Below are positions 32,882 through 45,589 of a DNA stretch of 64,000 nucleotides, piece after piece. The stretch's first letter is position 1. The number at the start of each line of letters is the position of its first letter. A model generated the notes under the pieces. It was not told the DNA's origin and ran no database searches. It was given only the letters and a program-made list of their open reading frames with translations. The DNA is from Aselliscus stoliczkanus (Eukaryota > Chordata > Mammalia > Chiroptera > Hipposideridae), in NCBI GenBank assembly GCA_033961575.1, contig CM066736.1, positions 79,012,852-79,076,851 on the forward strand, read 5' to 3'. The translations under genes and the position numbers were made by a program.

Positions 32882-34100
32882 ACTGCCTACCTGAGTTTTT
32901 TTGCATCTTGTTGACTTTTTTCAGAACTGCAGTCTTGAATTCTCTGTCATTTAAGTCACATATTTCCATGTCTTTAAGTTTATTTAATGGAGGGTTTTTT
33001 TTTATTTATTTCTGAGATGCCTTGTTATCATGTTTATTTATGGTAATTAATGGATTATTTCTCTTCCTGGGCATCTGTAAGAGTGAATTCAGTGCATCAG
33101 GTTTGATATAAAGAGGTCTTTCCTTTGTTTTCCAGTGGGCAGTGCTGGAGCATTTTATTTCCTCTTGCCCTGTTCCTGTTCTCATGGTAGAAGATTTCCT
33201 GGGGATATGGGCATTTCCTCTGTAACCAGGCAGCCTCTGTCTCAGGGCACCACCCCAGTGGGAAGGTGTGGTGGACAATGAGGTTCTGAGCTCCTGAAAT
33301 CCCAGTGCTGCTCCTGCAGCCAGATGCAGAGCTGTGTGCCTCAGCACCCCTGGGTGCCCCTGCTGGAATCAGCTGCAAAGGGTGCAGGTAGTGTGGGCTG
33401 GCAGAGGTGGCTACTATGTGTGTGGTTTTGTTCTCTTCTGAATAATCGCAACTTCCAGACCACAGCAGCCTCAGTCCTATAGCTCCTCCCTTGTCACTTG
33501 AATTAGTCTCACTGTGTGTCTGCAGCTCAGGAACCGTCTCTCCAGTTCTCAGAGATGTAGATACTCTGGTCTAATCTGACAGTGCAACCATTTTTTCTGG
33601 GGCCCACTGCCAATACTGGGAGTGCATGCGTGAAGCGAGCTCTGGGAAGGTCGGGGGAGGTGGCCAAGCTCATAGCTTTGTTTTCTGCCTGGCAGTGAGG
33701 GATGTTAGACTAAAGTTGTTACACTTCTGTATTATTAGGTGTCCCAAGGTCTAAGCCCTGATTGCTGGGTTCAGCCGTTTATATGCTGATTCCTCAGACA
33801 GGATTCCTGGGGCCACAGAGAATGTACCTGCAGTTTGAATCCTTTCCTCTCCTTGAATTGCAGTAAGACCCAGCCTGCAGCCTGCAACCCCCATCTCTGC
33901 ACTTCCCCCTTCCCTCTTCTTCTGTTAGTCCAATTAGCCCATCTTCAGATGTTTTGATGCATGGATCTCTCAGACGTGTTTGTGTGTTACATAGATACTT
34001 TTTTGTGGAATTATAACTGTTCAACTTGTTGTAACTTCAAGGGGAGAGATCAAAGGGCACCCTTCATGCCACCATGTTTCTGACATCACCCTACTTTTTA

Positions 34101-35690
34101 CAGTTTTAGAATTTATTCTAATAAGCTTTGCTCTAGTGCAAAACAGGTTAGGGTTTCTTAATACACTCATATGCCAAGCATTTTATCTCTCACAACGTTT
34201 ACCATGCTAATTTGTAATGCTATATTTAATAATCCATTTCCTCACTAGATTGTAAACCAAGACAATGTACCTTTTGTTTGCCTGACCCATAACAGATATC
34301 CTATATATGTTTAATGAATGAATAAATAAAGTTAGAGTATGATTTTAAGTCAGTCGATTCTTTGTAAAGACCTAATAAAATAATGCACAGCCAACAATGC
34401 ATGGCATTGTACATCTACATTATGCAGGAAATGATGTTAGGGATTGTCCCTATAGGTTGATTCCTGAAGGATTTTTGAAAGGTTGATTCTTGAAGGATTA
34501 GAACTTACAGGAATATGTGTAACCTAATACTATTTCAAGAGTGTTTATAAGATTGCCAAAAATCTCAAAAATGAAAACATAAAAAATGTAGTTATGTCTT
34601 CTGTACAACAACCGCTAGAGGGCAATAAAAGCAAACTTTGAACATCTTTTAAAGAGATAATAGAATTGTAAAAAAAAAAAATTCTGATTAAAATCTGGAT
34701 AGATCATCTTATTGTCTGAAATAGATATAGGACCTGTAGGCTGTTGTTTCTGTGATTATGGTTATAATTGCCTTTCTCATGTGGTATTAAAAGCTAGATT
34801 ATCTGTGATAATAGCATCACTCTACATTTCGTATATTATCTCATTTGAACCATCCACAAAACTAGCAGAGAACATATTCTTGTCCCATTTTCCAATGGAA
34901 AAACTGAGATTCAGACGTATTAAAACAAGTAGCCATAAGAAGGCAAACTACTAGCACACACCCTGTAAGTACTTACTGACTGCTTACATTTACATGCAAA
35001 ATTCCTTGCTAAGACACACAGTCAGGCAAAATACAGTTCCCAAAATTAATTGTACCATTTTAGAATGGAGATATATGGCAGCAGCTCCTTAGATCTTTTG
35101 GTTTTAGGTACAGGTAGGCTATCTGATGATACCACCAAAATATCTATCTAGATACAGAAATGTAGTGCTGGTGCCTACCAAGAAGATATGCTTCTGGACT
35201 CCACACTGGTCAGACCCTTCCTAGGGTTATATGTTCCATTCTAGTTGCTGCGTTTTTATAAAAGAATCAAAAAGCAACAGACTAGGATGAATGTACATAA
35301 TATATTGGATAGTGAAAGGGAAACTGGGATGTCCTGAAGAGGGTGAAATCAAGGGAGATGGAGTTAGAAATGCCAAGCATGTTGGCTCTGGAGTCAGAAA
35401 AAGTGGATCTGGTTTGACATACACATTAAAAATAGAAAATAAACAATTCCAGGGTTCTGGGTTGGCCTGTTCTCTGAATGTCAAATATGGAAACCAATGT
35501 GTGTTTGTAAAACATCCCCTCCAGGATTCACTTGCTAGAGAAGAAGCCCCCTGAATACCTCAATCTGAGCACACATGAGAAGTCCTTTCTGGAGGCTCTG
35601 GTAAGGCCTGCACCAGGAGAGCGAGGCTTTGCCAGCTGAACTAGCAAGGTGAAAAGGAGTTAAAATCCTCAGGGCCTTTCTTCCTTCTTG
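34101..35690. other. Intron between L1 and LDH retrocopy
   Basis: No gene is seen. Bases 34800-34950 look like a reversed MIR ('TATTATCTCATTTGAACC', 'AAAAACTGAGATTCAGAC'). The rest is unassigned. Confidence 0.45.
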
Positions 35691-35739
35691 CTCAATGACT
35701 TGACCTCTAATCTCTGCCTCCACTCCTGGGTGAGCCACC

Positions 35740-36880
35740 ATGAGTTGGGCCACAGGACTCCTGTGGGCCAGCTGGAGAGTCGATGCTGTGAGAGGGTGGT
35801 TCCTTTGTCTAAGGATGGCTCTGTGTCCCCTGCAAGTGGCAGGCCTCTCTCTTGGGCTCATCTGGCCTTTCACCTCTGTCTCCAAGATGGCGACCATCAT
35901 CAGTGAATTTATGACGAATTTAACTTCGGAGGTTACATTCATTATAATAAGGTCTCTATTATAGGAACTGGATCGGTTGGCATGGCCTGTGTTATTTCCA
36001 TTGTATTAGAAGGCTTGAGTGATGAACTTGCCTTTGTGGATGAAGGAAAACTGAAGGGTGAGATAGTGGATCTTAAACATGGCAGCCCTTTAATGAAAAT
36101 GCCAAATATTGTTTCCAGCAAGGATTGCATTGTCACTGCAAAATTTATTTTAGTGATTATTGCAGCAAGTGCACACCAGGATGAAGGAGAAATACTCCTT
36201 GATTTAAACCAGTGAAAAGTGGCCATATTTAAATGAATGATTTCCAATATTACTCAATATAGTCCTCGCTGCAAACTGATTATTGTTTCCAAATCAATGG
36301 ATATCTTAACTTATATAGGCTGGAAATTGAGTGAATTTCCCCAAAACCATGTTTTTGGAAGTGGCTATAATCTGGACACTGCCCATTTCCATTTCTTGTT
36401 TGGACCAATGCTTGTTATACACTCTGAGAGCTGTCATGGGTGGATCTGAGGAGAGCATGCAGGCTCAGGTGTTTCTGTGTGGAGTGGAGTTAACATTGGT
36501 GGTGTCCCTTTGAAGACGCTGACCTCAAATGTAGGAGCTGATCAAGATCCTGAGCAGTGGGAAAATATCCACAAAGAAGTGATCACCAGTGCCTATGAGA
36601 TTATTAAAATAAAAGGCAATACTTCTTGGGCTATTGGCCTATCTGTAGCTAATTTAACACAAAATATTTTAAAGAATCTTAGAAGAGTTCATCCAGTTTC
36701 CACCATAATTAAAGGCCCATATGGAATAAATGAATTGTTCCTCAATTCTTTGTATGCTGGGGAAAACGGTATTACCTAATAAAGCTGAACCCTGAAGAGG
36801 AGTCCTGTTTGAAAAAAAGTGCAGGAACACTTGGAAAGTTCAAAAGGAGCTCAAGCTTCACAGTTGTTTAAACTTATCAT
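35740..36880 (+). pseudogene. LDHAL6-type lactate dehydrogenase processed pseudogene
   Basis: An intronless but broken copy of a testis-type L-lactate dehydrogenase of the LDHAL6A/LDHAL6B branch; the parent reduces pyruvate with NADH. The copy opens with ATG at 35740 and a 49-codon extension ('MSWATGLLWASW', 'MALCP', 'SVSK'), then the core ATG at 35887. An extension of this length and look is known from LDHAL6B. The core shows the nucleotide-binding 'IGTGSVGMA', '[16 protein letters not shown]', '[11 protein letters not shown]', 'GSGYNLDTA', 'SESCHGWI' and '[16 protein letters not shown]'. Breaks: a frameshift near 35935-35945, stops at 36213, 36234 and 36447, and a shift near 36777. The active-site GEH is kept, but the following GDSS is altered. 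LDHAL6B is itself a retrogene, so the parent could be LDHAL6A or LDHAL6B. The 3' end and poly(A) are not clearly seen. Non-functional. Confidence 0.9.
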
Positions 36881-38100
36881 TCTAAAGTTATTAAAGAAGA
36901 AACAGTAGATATGGAACTATAGATGTTAAGCTTTTGAATGAACTTGAAACTCTAAAAGTTGGGAACAGGGAAATGGGTAGGGTGACTCCCCTGTTTATTT
37001 AGCCCTCTAGCTCTTTTATTCAGCATCCAGATGCAGGATGATACATATTTTTTTACAATTCCTAAGTGATTGCATCAAAGGAGGTATTTTTGGTACCTCG
37101 AATATACAATACTTGTCTACTATATATATGTAGTTGTCATTTGATCCAAAAGTATATATGATGTAGCTGTTTATTGTGTTCTAAAAAACCTTATTCTAAG
37201 CTGGAAAAAAAAGGGTGGGGAAGAAATATCTAATTCTCTTAAGTACATACTAATTATTTTGTTCTGGATGGCTTATATCTACATTCATTTATACACTATA
37301 AAGGAAGTTGTAACCACTTCTACAAGGTAAAGATAAAAGTATACACACAAGAAAAAAGTGAATCTGGATTTATGATTGTGAACCTGGTCACTTTACTTCT
37401 TTGTGCCTCAGTTTCCTCATTGATAAAATGATGGCTTTGTTTACTTTTAGGGCTGTAATGGGAACAAAAATTATGCATGTATATTTCATGTAACATTTGG
37501 TACATGAAAGGATTTAGTAAATGCTGCTTTTTGTTGTTGTTGTTGAAGCGTTTGCAAGCTTTTATAGAAATAAATATAGATTTGTTTGTGTTGTCCCAGA
37601 AAATGTATCAGAACCATAAGAGGCACCAGCTAAGAGCAACAGTTTGTGAATCAGACAGTTTTGGTTTCAAATCTTCTTTATACCACATAAGGCCTACACC
37701 ATCTTGAATGAGTCACTCAGCCTCACCAAATCTCCATTTCCTCAGGTTATCAAGCATTTACTGAGAGTCTTCTCTGTGCTAAGTACAGTGAGTAAAGTGA
37801 CAGGGTCTCAATTGTAATTACTCAAGTAGGGGCCAGCTGACCACCAGGGATTTAGGGGGCTTGGGAAAAAGTAACCCTGCAAAGGTGGGAACTTTTAATT
37901 AAATCTCCAAGGATCCTAACAGGAGTGTTTCTCTCTACTCTTGAAAATGTTGGAGATAAAATTGTTCTCACATTCAAGTTGTCTTCATCTGACATGTCAT
38001 AAACTAGTCATTGAGTGGACAGTCACTTAAAATTATTTGTCTTGGAATAGCATTTGGCCTTCAAGGTTGACTAGATTCCTTTATTTCCCAGAGAGTAAAA
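36881..38100. other. Intron after the LDH retrocopy, with MIR pieces
   Basis: The first few hundred bases may be the retrocopy's 3' UTR. 37370-37460 ('TGTGCCTCAGTTTCCTCATT') and 37640-37790 ('AATGAGTCACTCAGCCTC') look like sense MIR fragments. No other gene is seen. Confidence 0.5.
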
Positions 38101-38104
38101 AGGA

Positions 38105-38335
38105 GGGAAAATGGTGGTTTTGGAAGCAGAGAGACGCTTGAACCCTGCTTCACTGCTAACTGGCTGTGAGACCTTTGGACAAGCCCTTAGCCTCCCTGAA
38201 CTGAGTCTTCTCATCTATAAAATAGGGCTCCTCCCTCAGGGGATTGTTATGGAGCTTAAATGTGCCAGGGTGTATAGAGCACCCAGCATGGTGCCTGACA
38301 CACAGTCAGTAGTAGGTGGTCCCCCTTCTTCGGTA
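38105..38335 (+). repeat. MIR, sense
   Basis: 'GCTAACTGGCTGTGAGACCT', 'CTTCTCATCTATAAAATAG' and 'GCATGGTGCCTGACACACAG' make a near-complete sense MIR. Confidence 0.85.
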
Positions 38336-38339
38336 GAGC

Positions 38340-40155
38340 CACCAGCAGACCCAGTGTTCACAGACCTGTGAGCCAGCCTTAAACTCTAAAGCAATAGGCA
38401 CTGGTCTTTCTTATGGTGATGGCCACATCTTCTAAACTCAGCAACAGTGCTCCTGCCAAGTGAAAGCTGACTTCTGATACATTTCCCACACTTTTGGTCT
38501 ATTAAACTCTCCTTCCTCACACTCAGGGTATACCTAGGATTCTAGTGTCCTTATGCTCTTTTTCTGTCCTCCTTTGGTGAAAACCTATTTCTTGAAAAAT
38601 GAACTGCAGCAGTTCACAATGAGGTTAAATGTGAGGAAAAAGGCAATGTATTATCCCCGCTGTGCTGAGATTTTAATATATAACAAGCTTAAAGCCAAAG
38701 TAATGAATCTCAAATGGCAGAATTATAAGATTCCCAATAACCCCTATAAGGAAAGACTTTCAAAAACATTGTGGAGTTGTTCATAGCACAAATACATTTG
38801 CACACTTCAAAGATGACTACATAAGGATGGCAAATCCAAGTCTTATTTTTACTGATTTCAGTACATAGCACTGCCTCTGGCACATGGTAAACATTCGATA
38901 AACTAGACTAGATGGTCTTGAGGCCATGTCAGGTGTGCGAGTATATTTCTTAGCTCTCATGTTACTGCTAAACACAAGCATACACTGTTTACAAGACACC
39001 TGGGTGTAGGGAGTTGGAAAAAATAGAAGGACTTTGCTTTAGTTTTGAGGCTAAAAGAACTAAATGCCCTTTACTTACTAGAAAGAATTTCATAGAAAAA
39101 GTCGGATTTGAACTGGACTTCCTGAGGCAAAGGTGACAGTGTGACATGAGGCTATGAACAAGATAGCGTGTCCCCAGCCCAGTAGACACCACAAATGGAA
39201 GACCAAAAGCCACTAGTAAATGGTTCTGATGACAACACCAGAAGTACTTGTTTGTATAGCTGGTTTTGAAAACCTATGTCCCAGCGTAGATTTTCCTGTC
39301 TTCATTTTAGTTTCCCTTCAACATTTTAAACATTTCTTCTCCCACATAGCCTCTCACACTTCTCCTACACACTCCCAATCCTCTCCCACATACATAGCCA
39401 AAAAAAAAAAAAAAAATTCTCTTTCTCTTTCTCTCTTTATACTAATTTCCTCTAATCTTTTGCTTAGTAATATGTCACAGTCAGAACAAGTTTCAGCTCA
39501 TTACTTGGCAGTCTTAATATCGTGCTCTTAAAATAGTGAAAGATTTGCTCTTTTCCTTAATAGCCAACAATAAATATGGATTTTAATATCCCTTACTCCA
39601 TTGCCTGAGGCTGAAATTTTCACAATATCAAACTCAAACTTGAAGCTTCTAAAACTACTCTGGAAAATAGAACCAGGCAGATTTATTTTACAATTTCTTC
39701 CTCAATCTAAAAGTAAATGATACAGATTTTACTCATTAAACATTTTTTAACCAGGAAATACCCCCCAAAAACAATTCTTAAATTTTACATGCCATTCACG
39801 TTAGAAAGCACAAAATAGAAATTTGTTTTTAGAGGTATTAGTAGTGGTATTAGATTGAACCATATGCAATTGCCACTTTTGTAGGTCAAGTCAAATATTG
39901 GCAGTTTTATGTAGTTCAAAGTAATATGGATTCATATCTATCTAGTACCCACTGAATTCTCACAGATGTCTTGGTCTTTAAAATCCTTGGGTAGATGTTA
40001 AAGCCATGGATAATAGTATATAAAGAGTCTTCAGAAAGTTCAAACCAAAATAGAAAAAAGAAAAAAAAAAGCTACCTCTATTGGTTTAATCATTTGAAAA
40101 GGATGTTGCACAAAGCAGGAATGTTTTCTAAATATCCATATTAAAAGCAACTGCC
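38340..40155. other. Intron, unannotated
   Basis: No gene or clear repeat is seen. A run of A lies near 39402-39416. Confidence 0.4.
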
Positions 40156-40159
40156 ATCA

Positions 40160-40360
40160 TTCATTGAGTAGGTTTTCATATACATCATCTTATTTAGTCC
40201 TCACTATAATTCTGTGAATTTTGAAGTGGATATCTCTGACATCACGTCATAGATCTAAAAATGGGATCTCAAAGCAGGTAACTTGCTCAGGATCACGAAT
40301 TCCAAACCTGAGTTTGCTGGACAAAACCCACACTCTTTCCCTTCTATCATACTGCCCACA
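40160..40360 (-). repeat. MIR-like fragment, antisense
   Basis: 'CATCATCTTATTTAGTCCTC', 'CAAAGCAGGTAACTTGC' and 'CACACTCTTTCCCTTC' fit the reversed MIR order. Confidence 0.65.
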
Positions 40361-42000
40361 TTGATATAAAAGTGTGGGGGAGGGAGAGAGAAAGGAAGTT
40401 CTCCAAAATGAAATATTGATTATCATCAGGACTTAATAATATGGATCCATGTTGAGTTCTTTGCATATAAACTTTGGCATTCTACAAATCCTGTAAAGTA
40501 AGAAGTCATCTTATAGGCCCAGAGCTCCTCAAGATCAGAGGTTGTGTCTAAATAATCTTGGTATTCTTGGGCTATGGAGTAAGACCTGACACATAGGAAG
40601 TCCCAAATAAATGTTTCTAGAATGAATGTTTGAATGAGTAAATAAATGAATGGCTTTTACAATGAAAGGAGGCAAAAAGAGGTACTTAGTTCTTTGCAGA
40701 ATCAAACATCTTACAATATGTATGTATTTTTGAACCACATGATTGAATCATAACTCTGAATGGGACCTTATAGACTGTCTTGCACAATATTTGTTTATTT
40801 GTTTGCTTGCTTGTTTAATAAATTAAGGAACTAAAGCACAAAATCCCAAAGCTAACTGGTGACAAAAGCTAGAGCTATATACACTGAACATTAGCTAAAA
40901 TACCAGTCCCTGGATTTTGCCCCTTTCAGGACATAAAAGCACTAACCTAAAATAGTGAATTATTCTAACTTATTTATATTATGATACATAGGATACATAT
41001 GTATATATGTGTGTAACTATACATACATACACATATAATTACAGAACAATTTACTTTCTTTCAAAAACATATTAAAGTTAATTGTTTTTATTTCACATAT
41101 CAATTGGTAAAGATCAACATTAGGAATTTCTAGATGGCAGAGAGCAAATACAAGTTTTGGCTTTCAGAACCCACCCATTTATTAATCCTCAGGAGGATTC
41201 GTCCTCCTGACAGAAAAGTTACATGGCCAGACACTCATAAGCCAGCAAAAAAGAAAAAAAGAGACTTTTCTCACATACAACAGATACTTTCATGTTCGTT
41301 ATCCTAAAAAAACACATTGTACAACTATATGTACTTTGTTTTAATGATTTATGCATTATATACACATTTATTTTGTCTCCTATTCATAAAAAAAGCCACA
41401 CCTTTTTCCTAGTTTACCTGCCTTTATCTTTACACTTAACTTTGAGAAGAAGCAATATTTAGAACTGATACATACTCTGAAAATGGGTATTATGCATGCA
41501 TAATCATCTATTATCTAACATAATATTCACAGTTTTTACTCAGTCATTTCACATGGTTCCAGTGTGACTTCTTCCCTAAGTGCTTCTTTAACCCTGTATT
41601 TTGTATCTGAAGTCCATACTAAAATTTCAAGTATATCAACACAGTGATGTTTTCATGCTTTTAAGAGGGGGTGAGTCGTTGGCAAAGGATGGGTTAAAAA
41701 ATGGAGGTTACCATGGAGGTGATGTAAACCTTGAGCTATGCACATACCCAAAAGCCCAAAGTTAAGCTACTTTTGACTGACTCGTGCTAAGTAAGGAAAA
41801 AGGGACAGATGGGGAGGCTGATTTGGAGCTAGAACATTCAGCTTATAATGTCAATGTTGGAGGTTGAACATTCAATCAGTTTCTTGATCTACAGAAAGGC
41901 TCTACATTAGACAGAAACAAGTGGGTTTAAAAAAAAAAATGTTCTACAGCAGATCCAGGGCCCTATAAATCCTAGAGAGCTTCCCAAAAGCTCACCGTAG
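40361..42000. other. AT-rich intron, few repeats
   Basis: Apart from a short TATA/TACA-rich stretch near 40990-41035 there is no recognised repeat. This long unique-looking stretch lies directly upstream of the candidate internal promoter. Confidence 0.4.
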
Positions 42001-42439
42001 AAAAACCCTAACTTAAGCTTGTTTTTGACTTAGAGTCCCAGAGCATTAAATATAAACAAGACAGCCTGAGATGGCATTTCAAAATGCAAGCAGAGATCAG
42101 TTTATTTCAGTTCGAGTGCACGCTCCTCTGGTTTGCCTATATTTGACAGTTAACCCAATGTTTTAGCTGTATTAATGGAACAAGAACACTATTTATTTCT
42201 TATTTGCGTAATTATAGGGCTCCCACAGCAAGTCAGTTTAGACTTCAAATGGGCAGCGGAATTCCAGAAACTCTGCATTAGGTGGTAAACACAGTAAGAG
42301 GCAGGCTGTCCTCCCAACAGAGCAGGAGAAATCAACCAGAGGAGAAAAAAAAAAAAAAAAGATGGACACAGAAAGTCGAAGCAGATCGTTCAGAGGGAGG
42401 GGATAGGAGAAAGGCGGGAGAGGAAGAGAGAGAGAGGGG

Positions 42440-42500
<61 letters not shown>

Positions 42501-42606
42501 AGCAGCAGGAGGGAATAGACAGCCGCAGAGGAAAGGTAAGGAAGGGGGACGTGAGGGAATGTAGTTACAGGTGCTGATGCAGAGAGATCAGAAGAGCATC
42601 ACAGAG
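42001..42606 (+). promoter_or_regulatory. DLG2: Candidate internal DLG2 promoter with noncoding first exon
   Basis: A unique-looking block, with 'TTATTTGCGTAATTATAG' near 42201-42218, leads into a purine-rich, locally CpG-bearing stretch. That stretch is followed by two good splice donors: GGAAAG|GTAAGG with GT at 42536, and CACAGAG|GTAAGA with GT at 42607. There is no acceptor-like tract just before, as expected of a first exon. DLG2 is known to use several alternative promoters, including one giving a short isoform that lacks most PDZ sequence. A first exon in this intron would fit such a transcript. This is inference; the purine content could simply come from the GA repeat. Confidence 0.35.
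42443..42498 (+). repeat. (GA)n microsatellite
   Basis: 28 nearly perfect GA units. A purine run with only a few interruptions starts about 42390. The 78-codon open frame at 42282-42518 translates this repeat into Arg-Glu runs and is not a gene. Confidence 0.97.
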
Positions 42607-42607
42607 G

Positions 42608-44985
42608 TAAGACCCTGAGGTGAGCGGGGGGTGTGGGGAGCCGGAAACAGCATCTAAAGATCCAGCGACTCCACCTCTGTGAGGCAGCATATGTGGCAAC
42701 TTTTCCAGGTGGTTAGGTGTTTGGCAAAAGAGAAAATTGCGTGCAATGCTAAATTGTAAGGGGGAAAGATCGAGAAAGGGATTTTAAAGAGTTTGGAATT
42801 ACATGTCTGGGTTCCACAGAGCTCCCAGTGCCAAGAACAGCAAGGGCTAGTAGTGTGTATTTTAGTCTGATGTTGGCAACTGTTGGGCAGTGAATGGAAT
42901 TTGAGAGTCCCGGGTCCCGGTTTCAGACAACCTCAAAACTGCTTCTCCTTCCCTGCCCTTGTGCTTATTGATTTAATGCTGGTCAGTCTCACAAGATATG
43001 GCAGAGCCTGCAGCCTATCGATGCCTGCAGCCAGCTTTTCAAGGAACTGGCCCCAAGTGTAGAGTGAAGTACATATAGTTCAAGGAGCAAGCTGGGTGGG
43101 GAGGCACTGAACTTGGCCACAGTGATGTATGAAAAGCATTGACATTGATTAAGCTACTGGGTGGAGTGGGCCGGAGGGATTGTTGAGCTCTCTGTAATGT
43201 CCAAAATGCCAGAGCTACTGAGAGGGGGGCTGGCCCTCTTACTGACTGATTGGGGTTGAATGGAGCAGCCCTCAGGGAACAGGGCTGGACAACATGCCTG
43301 TGGGGGACTGTTAATGGAGATGGAAAGGCAGCGATGACAGGCGCTAGCAGGAGCCAGAGCTGCTGTTAGAAGGCATCCTTTGGGATGTTGTAGTGAAGGG
43401 TATTTATGTTTGGGGGGTAGGGGGCTGGAGAGGCACGTCGATTCAGCAACACCCTGGCATAGGTGGCTGTCAGAGTATCACCTGCAGACCTGAGGCTGCA
43501 GGCAGCAGTGTTGTAGGAGAAGAGGGTAGCATAAATGTGGAGAAAGGATACAAACACAATCCATGTATCACACAAACAGATCCCTTATCCCAGCCCTGCT
43601 GTGGTGGAAGATTTCAACCTTTCTGTGCCTCAGTTTCCTCTTTGTAAAAGTTGAGCTCAGCTAAGTTCTTGAGATGATTAACAATAACAACCCCAGTGCA
43701 GTACCCTTTTGCTCAGTGTATGATTGCTAGTGTTAATGTTTCTTGGTGACCTCCTTCCCTCCACATTTAAATTTCTGGTCACTGACAGATTGAGGAAAGC
43801 CAGTTTCACTGGATCCCTTCCCTGTTTATTCCCTCTCTCTATTTGTTTCTGTTTTCCTGATTCTCTTTTTTTCCCCCTTCCCATTATTTACTGAGCATTT
43901 ACTTTGTGCTAGGAAATGAACCAGGTCAATGGAGCCTGATTTCCTGGTGTGTTTTTTCTTTAACTCAAGGAGAATGGCTTTTTGGTTCTGTTCACATCCA
44001 GAGCTCCGGCACCTAACCATGGAAACTCAGACTTCGCTGGGGAGTTGTTTTCTGCAGGGAGTGGCATTCTCTGCGCTAAATTAGGAGGGCTGGAAGGAGG
44101 GAATTGGTTGTAATTAGAAAAGATTTAAATGACTGAAAATACCTCCCTGACTATGTAAATGGAAAATTTTCTGATGCTTACTATATTCACTTGAGACTGC
44201 TGGTAAAAGATTGTGCATAGTCTTGGCTGCTTGTGTGAAGTTCTCATATATGCTTGAGGGAACAAAGGAAGCAATGAAGGAAAGGTGATTCCAGAAGATG
44301 GCTGTTCGTCTTTTGATTTCATGAAGTTTGTCTTTTCAGAAGAATTTTGAGCTGATTTTGTTGCTTCTTCTGGTTGTCCTATTGGCCTGAAGGAAGCTTT
44401 TTGTAAAATCATTTTGACTCCCAGAGTAAAGGCTGTATGCTGTGTGGTCTAGCTGGCACTTCCCAAGAGATGGCATTCAAGATGGCGGCTTCAGCATAAG
44501 AAACCTGACCCGCTAAGGATCCGGCCTACCTCCTTCATTAGTTCTCCTCTCAAAAATCTCTTTTCTAGTTTGTCTTCTTTTCATTATTAACCACAGGAAT
44601 TAGTTACCAAATCTTTGGTGAGCTGGTTAATTATGCTTTTTTAGAGGAGTTGGTGAAACTCAAGGCCTCATCAGAGTAGTGGAAGAGATACATCAGGCAC
44701 ATGTAATTACAGTCACCCTGTAAATACAATAATAATTTATGAGAGGGAGAAATTGTGTCCCATTCTAAGAATACAAGAGGACTAACACAATGGTTGGTAC
44801 TGCCCTCATGAGGCTTACAGTCTAGTTGGTGACAATAATTCATAAAAAAGTACTTTAAATGGGAAAAGAAAGCAAATTACACAACACTGTGTCATATGAT
44901 ATATTTTTTTTAAAGAGTAACTATATATGGAGGTAAATATATGTGCTTTTGCTTCACTCACACGTACCAGGTACTATTCTAGACA
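42608..44985. other. Intron, partly MIR/L2-like
   Basis: 43580-43690 ('CTGTGCCTCAGTTTCCTC') is a sense MIR piece. 43880-43925 and 44750-44835 ('CTCATGAGGCTTACAGTC') resemble reversed L2 or MIR ends. The remainder is unassigned. Confidence 0.45.
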
Positions 44986-44989
44986 TCAG

Positions 44990-45185
44990 GAATATAGCTG
45001 AGGATATTAATTATATATGTATAGGAAAAAATGTATGGACATCATATATTCGATTTATTATCAGTGGTTACTGGAGGGTTAGAGTAGAAAAAAAGATATT
45101 CAATTTGCTTACTGTTCTTCTATATTCTTCTAATTAGTTAAAATGAGCTTGAATTACTTCTATACCTCAAAAAAATAATAATAAA
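44990..45185 (+). repeat. Old L1 3' terminus, sense
   Basis: 'TATTATCAGTGGTTACTGGA' followed by T-rich text, 'AATGAGCTTGAATTACTTC' and 'AAAAAAATAATAATAAATC' is the terminal pattern of L1M-type 3' UTRs. Confidence 0.6.
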
Positions 45186-45449
45186 TCACTGGAGGAGGAT
45201 GAAAATTTATATAATGCTTCCAGGTTGTGAGATTGATGGTCAGGTGAGTGCACAGATCATCAACAGGTAATCTGGAAAAGTAGAACTTGACCGGGACATG
45301 AAAGAAGGTCAAGGTTTCAGAGAATCCTAGGAAACAGAAAGCAGGACAGGTGGGCGGGGGGAGAAGAGATCAGTGAAGAATAACATGGATAGGGGTATGC
45401 ATAAAGCTTCTGGCTGCAGCAGAGAAGTGGCTTAGGGAGAGGAGATGTG

Positions 45450-45570
45450 TTATATAGGAGATCCAACACAGGCACTTCCATCTGGACTCTGACACAAATA
45501 CACTGCATGACCCTGGCAAGTGACTTTATTCCCTGGGCCTGTCTTCTTACCTATGAGATGGGAGGATTAG
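45450..45570 (+). repeat. MIR fragment, sense
   Basis: 'GCATGACCCTGGCAAGTGAC' and 'CTTACCTATGAGATGGGAGG' are MIR core strings. Confidence 0.7.
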
Positions 45571-45589
45571 ACAGGATCAACTCTAGTAT

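Noticed and set aside
36477..36779. 100-codon LDH open frame as a functional short gene
   Set aside because: It is the 3' part of a retrocopy with upstream stops and frameshifts and lacks the cofactor-binding half.
42282..42518. Arg/Glu repeat open frame as a coding exon
   Set aside because: It is the translation of the (GA)n tract; the repeat explains the lack of stops.
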